NCBI GenBank assembly: GCA_046758005.1
Contig: JBHHZJ010000029.1
Span: 1 to 32,828, forward strand
Source: JBHHZJ01 sp046758005
GTDB taxonomy: Bacteria; Pseudomonadota; Alphaproteobacteria; Kiloniellales; J153
DNA: 32,828 bases
Direction: 5' to 3'
The notes below the pieces were generated by a model. The model saw nothing but the letters and a program-made list of their open reading frames with translations. It did not search any database and was not told the origin of the DNA. Positions 1 to 8,959 of this stretch are shown one piece after another. The first letter of the stretch is position 1; every line of letters begins with the position of its first letter. Both the position numbers and the translations under genes were made by a program.

Positions 1-37
1 GTCGGCTTCATGGCTCGGGCCGAGCCATGGAGCCGAC
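1..37. repeat. Large inverted repeat at window edge
   Basis: Bases 1-18 and 20-37 are reverse complements except for one position, which would be a G-U pair in RNA, so an 18-bp hairpin is possible. There is no T-run on either side within the visible sequence. It may be a terminator of a gene outside the window or an intergenic palindrome. It does not share the ATACCG/CGGTAT ends of the palindromes near 5.0 and 26.4 kb. Confidence 0.6.
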
Positions 38-94
38 GCCCGGACATCGTCGGCGGTGCCGCCAACACGACGCATCGCGAAAAGAGGATTTCCT

Positions 95-181
95 ATGACT
101 GGGCGAATCGGCAAGACCCTTGCAGCAAGCGCCGGCCTGGCGCTGGCCGCCGACGCTCCGCTTAATCCAGATCATTTATGA
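95..181 (+). CDS. Possible 28-aa peptide or gene remnant
   Basis: A short frame begins with ATG about 7 nt after a purine-rich AGAGGA, encodes a basic N-terminus (MTGRIGKTLA) followed by an Ala/Leu-rich stretch resembling the start of a signal peptide, and stops at TGA after 28 codons. It could be a genuine small peptide or the 5' stub of a secreted protein cut off by a deletion. No family is recognised. The rest of 38-276 shows no other coding or RNA feature. Confidence that it is translated is low. Confidence 0.22.
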   Translation: MTGRIGKTLAASAGLALAADAPLNPDHL

Positions 182-276
182 CCGATCGCCGGGCCGCTAT
201 AAGAACCGGGCGGCGCGCCCGTTTCGGCGAGCGGTCGGCGTGAACACGGGGTATGACGGAGGGGGTTGGTTCGATC

Positions 277-1173
277 ATGAGCGGCGTTTCCGAACGGAGC
301 GTGGGTCGGGGGACCGGCCACGCGGCACCCGTCCGACGCGCGGCGTCGGATGTGCGCGGCGGCCTCGCCCGGGTTGAGGTTGCCCGCGATCTGCGAGTCG
401 GGCGCCCGCCCGAGGCGGGTCGTCAAGCCGCCCCGCCGCCCATTCCCGACTACTTGAAGCGTGTCTACGCTTGGGCCTACCTGCATCCGGCCGCCCTGGC
501 CGTGTTCGATCGACCCGTGGCGGTTTCCGCCATCCTGTGGGGCAACCACGGGCGGCTCCTGCGGGCGACGCTGGCCGAGCTACGGCCCGGCCAGCGCGTG
601 CTTCAACCGGCCTGCGTTTACGGCGACCTCTCGACCAAGATCGCCGCTTTCCTGGGGCCGGAGGGCCGGCTTCGCGTCTGCGACGTTGCCCCGATCCAGG
701 TCGCGAACTGCCGGCGCAAACTGGCGCCGTTTCCCCAAGCAACGGTGGAGCTGCACGACGCCGCGCAGCCGCGCGCAGAGACCTACGATGCCGTGTGCTG
801 CTTCTTCCTGCTGCACGAAATGCCCGGGTCTTACAAGCGGCGGGCCGTGGACGCCCTGCTCCAGGCGGTCCGCCCCGGGGGCAAGGCCGTCTTCGTCGAT
901 TACCACAAGCCCCATTGGGCGCATCCTCTCAAGGGCGTCATGAGCCTGGTCTTCGACACCCTCGAGCCCTTCGCCAAGGATTTGTGGGTCCACGAGATCG
1001 CGGACTACGCGGGCGCCGCCGCGCATTTCACCTGGTCGAAGCGGACGTACTTCGGCGGCCTCTATCAGAAGGTGGTCGCGCTCAGGGGTGGGACGCGCGT
1101 CGCCCGCGCCCAAGGCGAGCGAGGGCCGGTCCGCACCCCTGCCGGGGCGACGATGGCGGCAGGGCACCTTTGA
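277..1173 (+). CDS. rquA: Rhodoquinone biosynthesis protein RquA
   Basis: RquA is a class-I-methyltransferase-fold enzyme that converts ubiquinone into rhodoquinone by replacing a methoxy group with an amino group; rhodoquinone carries low-potential electrons in anaerobic respiration. The sequence shows the family signatures clearly: the PDYL..VY.WAY.HP opening, the LQPACVYGDLS nucleotide-binding loop (RquA has a CVYG loop where UbiE-type enzymes have a glycine-rich one), FFLLHEMP, RPGGKAVFVDYHKP, HPLKGVM, TLEPFAKDLW, and the terminal TYFGGLYQKVV. The protein carries about 60 extra N-terminal residues and about 30 C-terminal residues rich in Arg/Ala/Gly, longer than the roughly 260-residue Rhodospirillum protein as I remember it. 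ATG 277 is preferred because GGAGGGGG lies upstream (spacing about 11); ATG 253 in the same frame is possible. The ETF-quinone oxidoreductase gene follows 214 nt downstream on the same strand. Confidence 0.93.
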   Translation: MSGVSERSVGRGTGHAAPVRRAASDVRGGLARVEVARDLRVGRPPEAGRQAAPPPIPDYLKRVYAWAYLHPAALAVFDRPVAVSAILWGNHGRLLRATLAELRPGQRVLQPACVYGDLSTKIAAFLGPEGRLRVCDVAPIQVANCRRKLAPFPQATVELHDAAQPRAETYDAVCCFFLLHEMPGSYKRRAVDALLQAVRPGGKAVFVDYHKPHWAHPLKGVMSLVFDTLEPFAKDLWVHEIADYAGAAAHFTWSKRTYFGGLYQKVVALRGGTRVARAQGERGPVRTPAGATMAAGHL

Positions 1174-1387
1174 AACCTCCGGCGCCCGCCGCGGCGCTCG
1201 GCGCGCCGTGCGCTGCGCTGCGCCGGGACCGGTCCCGCCTTCGTCCGCGCGCCGCGGCCCTTCGTCCGGCGCAAAGAGGTTGGCGCGGCGCGCCGACCGC
1301 TTCACTATTGCCTTGGCGCGGCCGCCTCGTCGCGTGGCCGCGGCCGGGCGCGGGCGAACGTGAGCGGCGGGCGAGGGGGAAGAGCCG

Positions 1388-3040
<1,653 letters not shown>

Positions 3041-3169
3041 CCAACCCGGCCCTTTCGCGCCCCGGGGGCCCGAAAATGCCCAAAAAGGGGACCGTTCGCC
3101 CGGCGTCGCCCTTGTGTCCAGGGCCGCGGGGTGCCACTTTCGGGGCACGGCGGGCGCCGCCCCAGGCCG

Positions 3170-3199
3170 TTGCGGTGGGGCCGGGCCGGCAGGTAAACT
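3170..3199 (+). promoter_or_regulatory. Candidate sigma-70 promoter for TPR lipoprotein
   Basis: TTGCGG (3170-3175) and TAAACT (3194-3199) are separated by 18 bp, placing a start site near 3206 and leaving a leader of about 25 nt before ATG 3231. The same arrangement, N17-18 with a TAAAcT- or TAAAAT-like -10, recurs before the genes at 21239, 30346 and 31320. The rest of 3041-3230 holds no gene. Confidence 0.5.
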
Positions 3200-3230
3200 G
3201 CCGCTCTACCTGGGCGGATTGGCGCGGATC

Positions 3231-5003
3231 ATGGACTCGAGACGGTCGAGGAAATCGTACGCCGGGGCGTTGGCGCCCCTGCTTCTGAGCCTGCCGGCGG
3301 CGTGCGCGGAGCAGCCGGGGCCGGCCAGCGAACCGCCGACGGCCGGGGTCGTCCTGATCGCCGCCGCGCAGGGCGAGGTCGAGAGCGACGCCAGCCCGGC
3401 CGCCGGGTCGGGCTACGGCGCCTATCTGGCGGGTCTTTTCGCCGGGCACCAGCGCGATCTTTCCGCCGCTGCGGACTATATGCTCCAGGCGCTTTCCTAC
3501 GACACGGAAAACGCGCAGCTGCTGAACCGGATCTTGATGCTCGTGGCCGCCGACGGCCGCCACGCCAAGGCGGTCCAAATCGCGCGCCGCCTGGATGCGA
3601 TCAACCCCGGCCACAGCCTCGCGGCCCTCGTGCTGGCGGTCGACGCGCTCGAGCGCGATGCGTTCGAGGAGGCGGATGGGCACCTGGCCGGGCTGCCCAA
3701 GCGCGGCCTGAGCACGGTCACGGCGCCGCTCTTGCGCGCCTGGCTTCAGGTCGCGCGCGGCGACGTGGCGGGCGCGATGGAGCGCGCCGCGCCGCTCAAG
3801 AACAAGAGCGGCTTCGGCGTCCTGTACAGCTTGCATGCCGGCCTGATGAACGACGTGGCGGGCGAGACCGAGGCGGCACGCATCAATTTGGAGGACGCGC
3901 TGAAGCTCGCCGGGCAGCCGAGCCTGCGCCTGGTCTGGCTGACCGGCAATTTCTTCGAGCGCACGGCGCACAGGCAGCGCGCGGCGGAGCTCTACCGCGC
4001 GTTCCTGGCGCGCAACCCGAATTCGACCATCATCGGGACGGCCCTCGAACGGGCCGAATCCGGTGTGGCCGCGCCGCCGGTGGTGGCCGATGCCAAGGCC
4101 GGCATGGCCGAGGCCCTGTTCAACCTCGCCAGCCTGCTGTCGCAAGAGCGCGCCGAGGAAGTGGCGCTCGTCCACGTATACCTGGCCCTGCGGCTCAAAC
4201 CGGACTTCGTGATCGCGCGGGTCCTGCTCGGCGAGATCCTGCAGGCGCAGGGTCGCAGCACCGACGCGATCGCGGTTTACCGCCAGATACCCGTCGATTC
4301 TCCGTTTTCCTGGATGGTCCGCATGCGCGTCGCCGAGGAGCTGGAGCGGATGGACAAGGTCGACGAGGCGGTGGCCGAGCTGGAGAGCCTCGCGGCCGCG
4401 CGGCCGGAGCGCTTCGAGCCCCTGCTTCGTCTCGGCAACCTGCTGCGCAACAAGGAGCGTTTCGCCGAAGCGGTCAAGGCTTACGACCGCGCGGTCGCGC
4501 GCGTCGATGCGCCGACGCGCCGGCACTGGACCCTGTATTACTTCCGCGGCATCGCCTTGGAACGCCTGTCGCAATGGTCGCGCGCCGAGCAGGACTTCCT
4601 GCTCGCGCTCGAGCTCGAGCCCGAACAGCCGTTCGTCATGAATTACCTGGCCTATTCATGGGTCGAGAAGGAGCTCAACCTGGACAAGGCGAAAAGCATG
4701 CTGGTCCGCGCCGTCGAGCTGCGCCCGGACGACGGCTTCATCGTCGACAGCCTCGGCTGGGTCTACTACCGCTTGGGCGAATACCAGCGGGGCGTCACGC
4801 ACCTGGAGCGTGCGGTCGAGCTGCGGCCCCAGGACCCGGTTATCAACGATCATCTGGGCGATGCGTACTGGCGCGTCGGGCGCCATCAGGAAGCGCGCTT
4901 TCAGTGGCGCCGGGCGCTCAGCCTCGAGCCCGAGGAAAATCTGGTCCCCAAGATCGAGGCCAAAATCCAGCACGGGCTGAAGGACAGCCCCGAAGACATC
5001 TGA
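3231..5003 (+). CDS. TPR-repeat lipoprotein
   Basis: The protein has 590 residues from ATG 3231, starting with a basic N-terminus, a hydrophobic stretch and a lipobox-like LPAAC (Cys about residue 25), so it is probably a lipid-anchored envelope protein. The rest is built of tetratricopeptide helices, clearest in the C-terminal half: AEQDFLLALELEPEQP, AKSMLVRAVELRPDDG, GVTHLERAVELRPQDP and ARFQWRRALSLEPEEN. TPR arrays act as protein-protein scaffolds; no catalytic domain is visible. The frame is open back to 3015, but the upstream part does not look like protein and the promoter at 3170-3199 supports the later start. The order ETF-QO, TPR protein, ispE is, from memory, a recurring alphaproteobacterial arrangement. 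The stop codon lies inside the left arm of the palindrome at 5002-5045. Confidence 0.88.
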   Translation: MDSRRSRKSYAGALAPLLLSLPAACAEQPGPASEPPTAGVVLIAAAQGEVESDASPAAGSGYGAYLAGLFAGHQRDLSAAADYMLQALSYDTENAQLLNRILMLVAADGRHAKAVQIARRLDAINPGHSLAALVLAVDALERDAFEEADGHLAGLPKRGLSTVTAPLLRAWLQVARGDVAGAMERAAPLKNKSGFGVLYSLHAGLMNDVAGETEAARINLEDALKLAGQPSLRLVWLTGNFFERTAHRQRAAELYRAFLARNPNSTIIGTALERAESGVAAPPVVADAKAGMAEALFNLASLLSQERAEEVALVHVYLALRLKPDFVIARVLLGEILQAQGRSTDAIAVYRQIPVDSPFSWMVRMRVAEELERMDKVDEAVAELESLAAARPERFEPLLRLGNLLRNKERFAEAVKAYDRAVARVDAPTRRHWTLYYFRGIALERLSQWSRAEQDFLLALELEPEQPFVMNYLAYSWVEKELNLDKAKSMLVRAVELRPDDGFIVDSLGWVYYRLGEYQRGVTHLERAVELRPQDPVINDHLGDAYWRVGRHQEARFQWRRALSLEPEENLVPKIEAKIQHGLKDSPEDI

Positions 5004-5045
5004 TACCGATGAGCGCATGAAGTGACTCGGGCGCTCATCGGTATC
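5002..5045. repeat. Palindrome A with ATACCG/CGGTAT ends
   Basis: Arms 5002-5016 and 5031-5045 are a perfect 15-bp inverted repeat (GATACCGATGAGCGC and its complement) around a 14-nt loop. The left arm overlaps the TGA of the TPR gene. It may work as a transcription terminator or mRNA-stabilising hairpin, although no T-run follows. It shares outer bases and some internal sequence with palindrome B at 5093-5130. Confidence 0.85.
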
Positions 5046-5092
5046 GGCGCGCCGGATTGGCCCCGGGCGGCGGCGCGCAGACATAAGACAAA

Positions 5093-5130
5093 ATACCGGC
5101 GAGCGGATGAAGGCATCCGCTCGCTGGTAT
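5093..5130. repeat. Palindrome B just upstream of ispE
   Basis: Arms 5093-5108 and 5115-5130 pair over 16 bp, with one G-U at the sixth pair and a 6-nt loop. It resembles palindrome A (ATACCG.. GAGCG.. ATGAAG). The right arm ends 5 nt before the ispE ATG and covers the place where a ribosome-binding site would sit. Confidence 0.85.
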
Positions 5131-5135
5131 GAGCC

Positions 5136-6056
5136 ATGGCCGCACGCGCGGGCCCGTGCGGCGCGGTGCGGCGGCGCGCCTGGGCCAAGGTCAACCTGTT
5201 CCTGCACGTCACCGGGCGCCGCGCCGACGGCTATCACGAACTGGACAGCCTGATCGTCTTCGCCGGCGTCGGCGACGACCTGGAGATCCGGCCGTCGACG
5301 GACCTGACCCTGGCGGTCGACGGCCCGTTCGCCGCGGCGCTGTCCGCGGCCGGCGCGCCCGGGCCGGGCGCGGGCAACTTGGTCCTGCATGCGGCGGAGA
5401 TCCTGCGCGCACGCTGCGGCGTCGCGGCCGGGGCGCGCCTGCGGCTGACCAAGAGCCTGCCCGTGGCCGCCGGCCTGGGCGGCGGCTCGGCGGACGCGGC
5501 GGCCGCGCTGAGGGGCTTGGCGCGGCTCTGGGCCCTGGAGCTGTCGGACGCGGAGCTGGCGAGGCTCGGCGCGGCGCTGGGCGCGGACGTGCCGGTCTGC
5601 CTGGCCGGCCGGCCGAGCCTGGTCGGCGGAATCGGCGATCGCATTGCGCCGGCCCCGCCCGTGCCGCCGGCCTGGCTGGTGCTGGTCAACCCGGGCGCGC
5701 CGCTCGCCACGGGCGCCGTCTACGCCGCGCGCCACGGGCCGTTCGCGCGACCCGCGGAGTGGAGCGGCGCCGCCGCGGATGCCGTGGAGTTCGCCGCCCG
5801 GCTGGCGGAACGCCGCAACGATCTGGAGCCGGCCGCCCGGGCCCTGGCGCCCGAGGTGGGACAGGCGCTGGCGGCCCTGGCGGGCACGGCCGACTGCCTG
5901 CTCGCGCGCATGTCGGGCAGCGGCGCGACCTGCTTCGGCCTCTATGCGCGCCGGGAGCGGGCCCGGGCCGCCGCGGCGCACATCGCGGCCGAGCGGCCCG
6001 CCTGGTGGGTCCGTGCCGCGCCAGTTCTGCGTCACGAGCCGAACGGCCCGGATTGA
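5136..6056 (+). CDS. ispE: 4-diphosphocytidyl-2-C-methyl-D-erythritol kinase
   Basis: IspE is a cytoplasmic GHMP kinase that phosphorylates the 2-hydroxyl of CDP-methylerythritol with ATP in the methylerythritol phosphate route to isoprenoids, including quinone side chains. At 306 residues it is slightly longer than the usual 280-300. Visible features are AWAKVNLFLHV near the N-terminus (Lys18), GYHELDSL, the GHMP ATP-binding block LPVAAGLGGGSADAAAAL (109-124), LGADVPVCL with the probable catalytic Asp151, and the C-terminal MSGSGATCFGLY (259-270). Start 5136 places the AKVNL block at the expected distance. No free Shine-Dalgarno sequence is seen, because the hairpin at 5093-5130 occupies that position. 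The next gene (6091) converges; a small TTCGCC/GGCGAA hairpin lies between them at 6063-6080. Confidence 0.95.
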   Translation: MAARAGPCGAVRRRAWAKVNLFLHVTGRRADGYHELDSLIVFAGVGDDLEIRPSTDLTLAVDGPFAAALSAAGAPGPGAGNLVLHAAEILRARCGVAAGARLRLTKSLPVAAGLGGGSADAAAALRGLARLWALELSDAELARLGAALGADVPVCLAGRPSLVGGIGDRIAPAPPVPPAWLVLVNPGAPLATGAVYAARHGPFARPAEWSGAAADAVEFAARLAERRNDLEPAARALAPEVGQALAALAGTADCLLARMSGSGATCFGLYARRERARAAAAHIAAERPAWWVRAAPVLRHEPNGPD

Positions 6057-6090
6057 CCGCTGTTCGCCGAATGTGGCGAAGCGGCGAAGA

Positions 6091-6465
6091 TCACTCGGCT
6101 TGTTCGAGAACGCTGTTTACCGCGTCCAGAACCGCTTGGACGGCGAACGGCTTGGCAAGCACGCCATTGGCTCCGAACTTCTTGGCGAGTTGCAGGAAGT
6201 CCATGTTTCCGGTCCGTCCGCCACCCGAGATGGCGATAATCTTCAGGTCCGGCGCTGTTTGCCGAAGCCCGACGATCGTCTCGATCCCTTCCTTCTCCGG
6301 CATGATGATGTCGGTGATGACCAGGTCTATTTTCAGATCCTCGAAGACGCGTATGGCCTCTTCGCCATTCGCTGCTTCGAAGATCTGATGGCCGGCCTTC
6401 TCCAGCATCTGGCGCAGCGTCGTGCGAACCGGTTCCTCGTCATCCACAACGAGAATGCATGCCAT
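6091..6465 (-). CDS. Single-domain CheY-like response regulator
   Basis: This 124-residue protein consists of only a receiver domain. The acidic pocket is Asp8/Asp9, the phospho-acceptor is Asp52 (VITDIIMPEKEG), the switch Ser is Ser80 (IIAISGG), and the conserved Lys is Lys105 (LAKPF). With no output domain it must act through a partner protein or as a phosphate relay. The double-PAS histidine kinase at 7208-8671 is on the same strand 740 bp upstream and is the obvious candidate partner, although an AT-rich segment with an oppositely oriented gene lies between them. It differs from the CpdR protein at 26918-27277, which has the GFAAVAL and SKPFHLRDL signatures this one lacks. Confidence 0.92.
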   Translation of the reverse strand: MACILVVDDEEPVRTTLRQMLEKAGHQIFEAANGEEAIRVFEDLKIDLVITDIIMPEKEGIETIVGLRQTAPDLKIIAISGGGRTGNMDFLQLAKKFGANGVLAKPFAVQAVLDAVNSVLEQAE

Positions 6466-6918
6466 CTTCCTGATCCTCCGCCGATCGGCAACGCATCGCT
6501 GCCTCGTGGTCGGTCCGTCCTATGAAGCGGATGTGTCGACGATCGCGCAAAGTTGCTGCCCGCTGTCGCTGAGTTCCCTTTTCATGGAAAAATAGTAATC
6601 GAATGCTGCGGTGCAACAAAAAAATACGCGAAAATTGGCACGTAATAGTCGATTATTGATATCAATGGGGTCGCTGCTCGTCAAGATTTCGGTCAAGTCC
6701 CGGCCCGCCGGCCCTATCCGATCCGCCGTTCGCCATGTATCGGCACGGTCTGCGTCGGGGCGGCGCAAAAAGGTTCAAAAGTAATACGATAAGACCCATC
6801 CGTGATAGGCGCGATACCCATAAAGTCTTTGTGGTCGTCGTTTTCAGTATTGGCAGTCATATGTATTTGCTTTATCAGTGACCGAAGGATTGATTTACCA
6901 AGGCAGAGGCTGGAGGCC
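6466..6918. other. AT-rich stretch between response regulator and XRE gene
   Basis: About 450 bp that is clearly richer in A+T than its surroundings, particularly 6580-6680 and 6775-6900. It holds one doubtful small reading frame (6714-6860, minus) and no recognised gene. The base composition and the nearby orphan XRE regulator suggest sequence of foreign origin or a decayed mobile fragment. No terminal repeats or integrase were found. Confidence 0.5.
6714..6860 (-). CDS. Doubtful 48-aa small protein
   Basis: A 48-codon frame starts at the ATG at 6860, encodes an acidic N-terminus (MTANTENDDHKDFMG) followed by GSYRITFEPF, and stops at 6714. The frame stays open upstream to 6926. It points away from the XRE gene that begins 58 bp to the right, so the two could form a divergent regulated pair. 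I do not recognise a family and the ribosome-binding site is weak. It may be a chance frame. Confidence 0.3.
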   Translation of the reverse strand: MTANTENDDHKDFMGIAPITDGSYRITFEPFCAAPTQTVPIHGERRIG

Positions 6919-7161
6919 ATGATCACCGCTGGCCAGCTGCGGGCTGCGCGTGGCCTGCTGGGCTGGACTCAGCAAGACTTGGCCAACGCTGCGGGGCTGG
7001 GCGTGTCGACCGTCAAACGAATGGAAGCCAGTACCGGTGTCGTTCGCGGCAATACGGGAAACGTCTGGAAGGTAGAGCAGGCTCTGCACGCCGCCGGAGT
7101 CGAATTCATCGATGAAGGCAACGGCGGCGCCGGGGTCAGATGGAAAAAGGCCAAATCCTAG
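6919..7161 (+). CDS. Small XRE-family HTH transcriptional regulator
   Basis: From ATG 6919 (preceded by GGAGG at short spacing) the product has 80 residues. The first 35 or so form a lambda-repressor-like helix-turn-helix (LRAARGLLGWTQQDLANAAG, then VSTVKRME), and the C-terminal part contains the ALHAAGVEFIDE and GVRW blocks common to small orphan XRE regulators in proteobacteria. The frame extends upstream to 6802 but that part lies in AT-rich intergenic sequence and does not look coding. It sits alone on the plus strand between the histidine kinase and the response regulator, both on the minus strand. Target unknown; autoregulation through the AT-rich upstream region is plausible. Confidence 0.82.
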   Translation: MITAGQLRAARGLLGWTQQDLANAAGLGVSTVKRMEASTGVVRGNTGNVWKVEQALHAAGVEFIDEGNGGAGVRWKKAKS

Positions 7162-7207
7162 CGCAACGAGACGTCCGCCTTCCCCCTCATATCAACCACC
7201 GCCGATA

Positions 7208-8671
7208 TTAATCCGTCCTCGCCAGGGGAAGAAAAATCTCGAATGTCGTGCCATGGCCGGGCTCGCTCCTCACGGTGAGCTCTCCTCCGTGCGCCGCGAT
7301 AATGCCGTGGGCCACCGCGAGCCCCATTCCGGTCCCTTCGCCCACGGGTTTCGTCGTGAAGAAGGGATCGAAGATCCGCTGGAGCGTATCGGCGTCCATC
7401 CCGGGTCCGGTATCGCTCACAGTCAGTTTGGCGTAAGCTCCCGGCGGAAGGCCGGGCTGGAGTCCGTTCGGCCGCCCGACCACAACGGCCTTTTCCAGGC
7501 GGACCTCGAAGATGCCGCCCTTCAATCCCATGGCGTCACCGGCATTGGAGCCCAGGTTTATGAGAACCTGGTGGATTTGGGTGGCGTCGGCACAGACGGG
7601 CCCGACCGTTTCGTTCAGCCTCTGGGAAATCTTGATTGTCCTCGGCAGCGTGGCCCGCAAGAGGGAGAACGCCTCCTTGATGACGGCGCAAAGCTCCGTC
7701 GGCCTGCGATTCGGCTCGTCCTGGCGGCTGAAGGCAAGAATCTGGTTGACCAACGCCTTGCCGCGTTGAGCGGCTGCCACGACCTTTTCCAGATTGGCTC
7801 GGGCGATGGTGTCCGCCGGCAATTCCGGCAACGTGAGCTCGGTCAGTCCCAGTATAGGCACCAGCGTGTTGTTGAGATCGTGGGCGACCCCCCCCGCCAA
7901 TGTCCCAAGCGCTTCCATCTTCTGCGACTGGCGCAATCGGGCCTCGAGATGCGCCGTCTCCTCTTCCGCCCGCTTGCGCGCCGAAATGTCGCGCAACACA
8001 CCGACGAAGATCCGTGCGCCTCGACACCACATTTCGCTGATTCCGATCTCGGCGGGAAAGGTCGAACCGTCTTTGCGCCTGGCGACGACTTCCCGCAGCC
8101 CGACACCGATGATCTTGGCGTTGCCGGTCGAAACATAGCGCTTGATATAGTCATCGTGCCGGCTGGCATCTGGTTCGGCCATCAGGACTTTGACATTCCG
8201 TCCGGTAATGTCCTCCGCCGAACACCCGAATATGCGCTCGGCGGCAGGGTTGAAAGACTCGATGACTCCGTTTTCGAGAATGGTGACGACCCCATCGGTA
8301 AGATTTTCCAGGATCCCTCCAAGGCGCTGTTCGTTGGCGCGCAGCGCCTCAACCATGCGCCTGCCTTCGGTTATGTCCAGGAGATAGGCCGTAAGCCCGT
8401 CTGGCGTAGGGTGAACACGGGCATGAAACCACCGCCCGAGCGGGGGATAGAATCCGTCGACACTTATGGGTGCTTTTTCCCTCATTGCCTTACGGAGGTC
8501 TTTGTTGAAGAAGCCGGCAAGTTCCGGCGCCTCGTCCCAAAGAAGCTTCCCAAGCGCTTCGTCGAGACTGCTCTCAAAGAGGTCTTCGGCAGGCGGATTC
8601 GCGTAGGTAAGGAACCAGTCACGATTCACCGCAAAAACCATGTCGCTTGTGTGGTTCAGGATTTCTTCCAT
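7208..8671 (-). CDS. PAS-PAS sensor histidine kinase
   Basis: A 487-residue kinase with no membrane segment, so probably cytoplasmic. An N-terminal PAS domain (about 1-103, ending in DITEGRR) is followed by a second PAS/PAC (about 113-233, with NPAAERIFGCSAEDITGR and DISARKRAEEE), a dimerisation/phosphoacceptor helix with His264 (LAGGVAHDLNNTL), and an HATPase domain: N-box INLGSNAGDA (371-380), DTGPGM (420-425), FDPFFTTK (434-441), GEGTGMGLAV (444-453). The H-box of the AHDLNN type is typical of NtrB/HWE-neighbouring soluble kinases paired with stand-alone receivers. The likely partner is the receiver protein at 6091-6465. The ligand of the PAS domains cannot be read from the sequence. Confidence 0.93.
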   Translation of the reverse strand: MEEILNHTSDMVFAVNRDWFLTYANPPAEDLFESSLDEALGKLLWDEAPELAGFFNKDLRKAMREKAPISVDGFYPPLGRWFHARVHPTPDGLTAYLLDITEGRRMVEALRANEQRLGGILENLTDGVVTILENGVIESFNPAAERIFGCSAEDITGRNVKVLMAEPDASRHDDYIKRYVSTGNAKIIGVGLREVVARRKDGSTFPAEIGISEMWCRGARIFVGVLRDISARKRAEEETAHLEARLRQSQKMEALGTLAGGVAHDLNNTLVPILGLTELTLPELPADTIARANLEKVVAAAQRGKALVNQILAFSRQDEPNRRPTELCAVIKEAFSLLRATLPRTIKISQRLNETVGPVCADATQIHQVLINLGSNAGDAMGLKGGIFEVRLEKAVVVGRPNGLQPGLPPGAYAKLTVSDTGPGMDADTLQRIFDPFFTTKPVGEGTGMGLAVAHGIIAAHGGELTVRSEPGHGTTFEIFLPLARTD

Positions 8672-8959
8672 GTCGTCGCACCTGCCGAGGCATTAGGTCG
8701 CGGATAAGCGCACGTTCCCGACGCCACGCTCCCGCATGGGGCTGTGGTCGAGCCTAACCGGCCCATCTTTATTGGTTCGTAAACAAATTTACCGATAATC
8801 GGGTATTTACCATGCCGATACCCTGGCGACTGGCCCGGGAGGGCGCGGGCCAGCGTCGGGAAGCGAACGAGGACGGCCTCGTGCCGGTGCCCGCGGCCAA
8901 TAGCCGACCGGTCGACAACCCTAGGCGACGCGCTCTGCGTTTCCGAAATTGTACGCTGC

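Noticed and set aside
3041..3230. GC-rich small hairpins between ETF-QO and the TPR gene as terminator
   Set aside because: Stems are short and no T-run follows; a promoter lies in the same stretch but termination is not supported.
6520..6768. 82-codon minus-strand frame in the AT-rich segment
   Set aside because: No ribosome-binding site, no family resemblance, and it overlaps the doubtful small frame at 6714-6860.
8801..8823. GGGTAT...ATACCC inverted repeat between the kinase and GGDEF-like genes
   Set aside because: Only 6 bp with an 11-nt loop and without the CG flanks of the ATACCG/CGGTAT family; could easily be chance.
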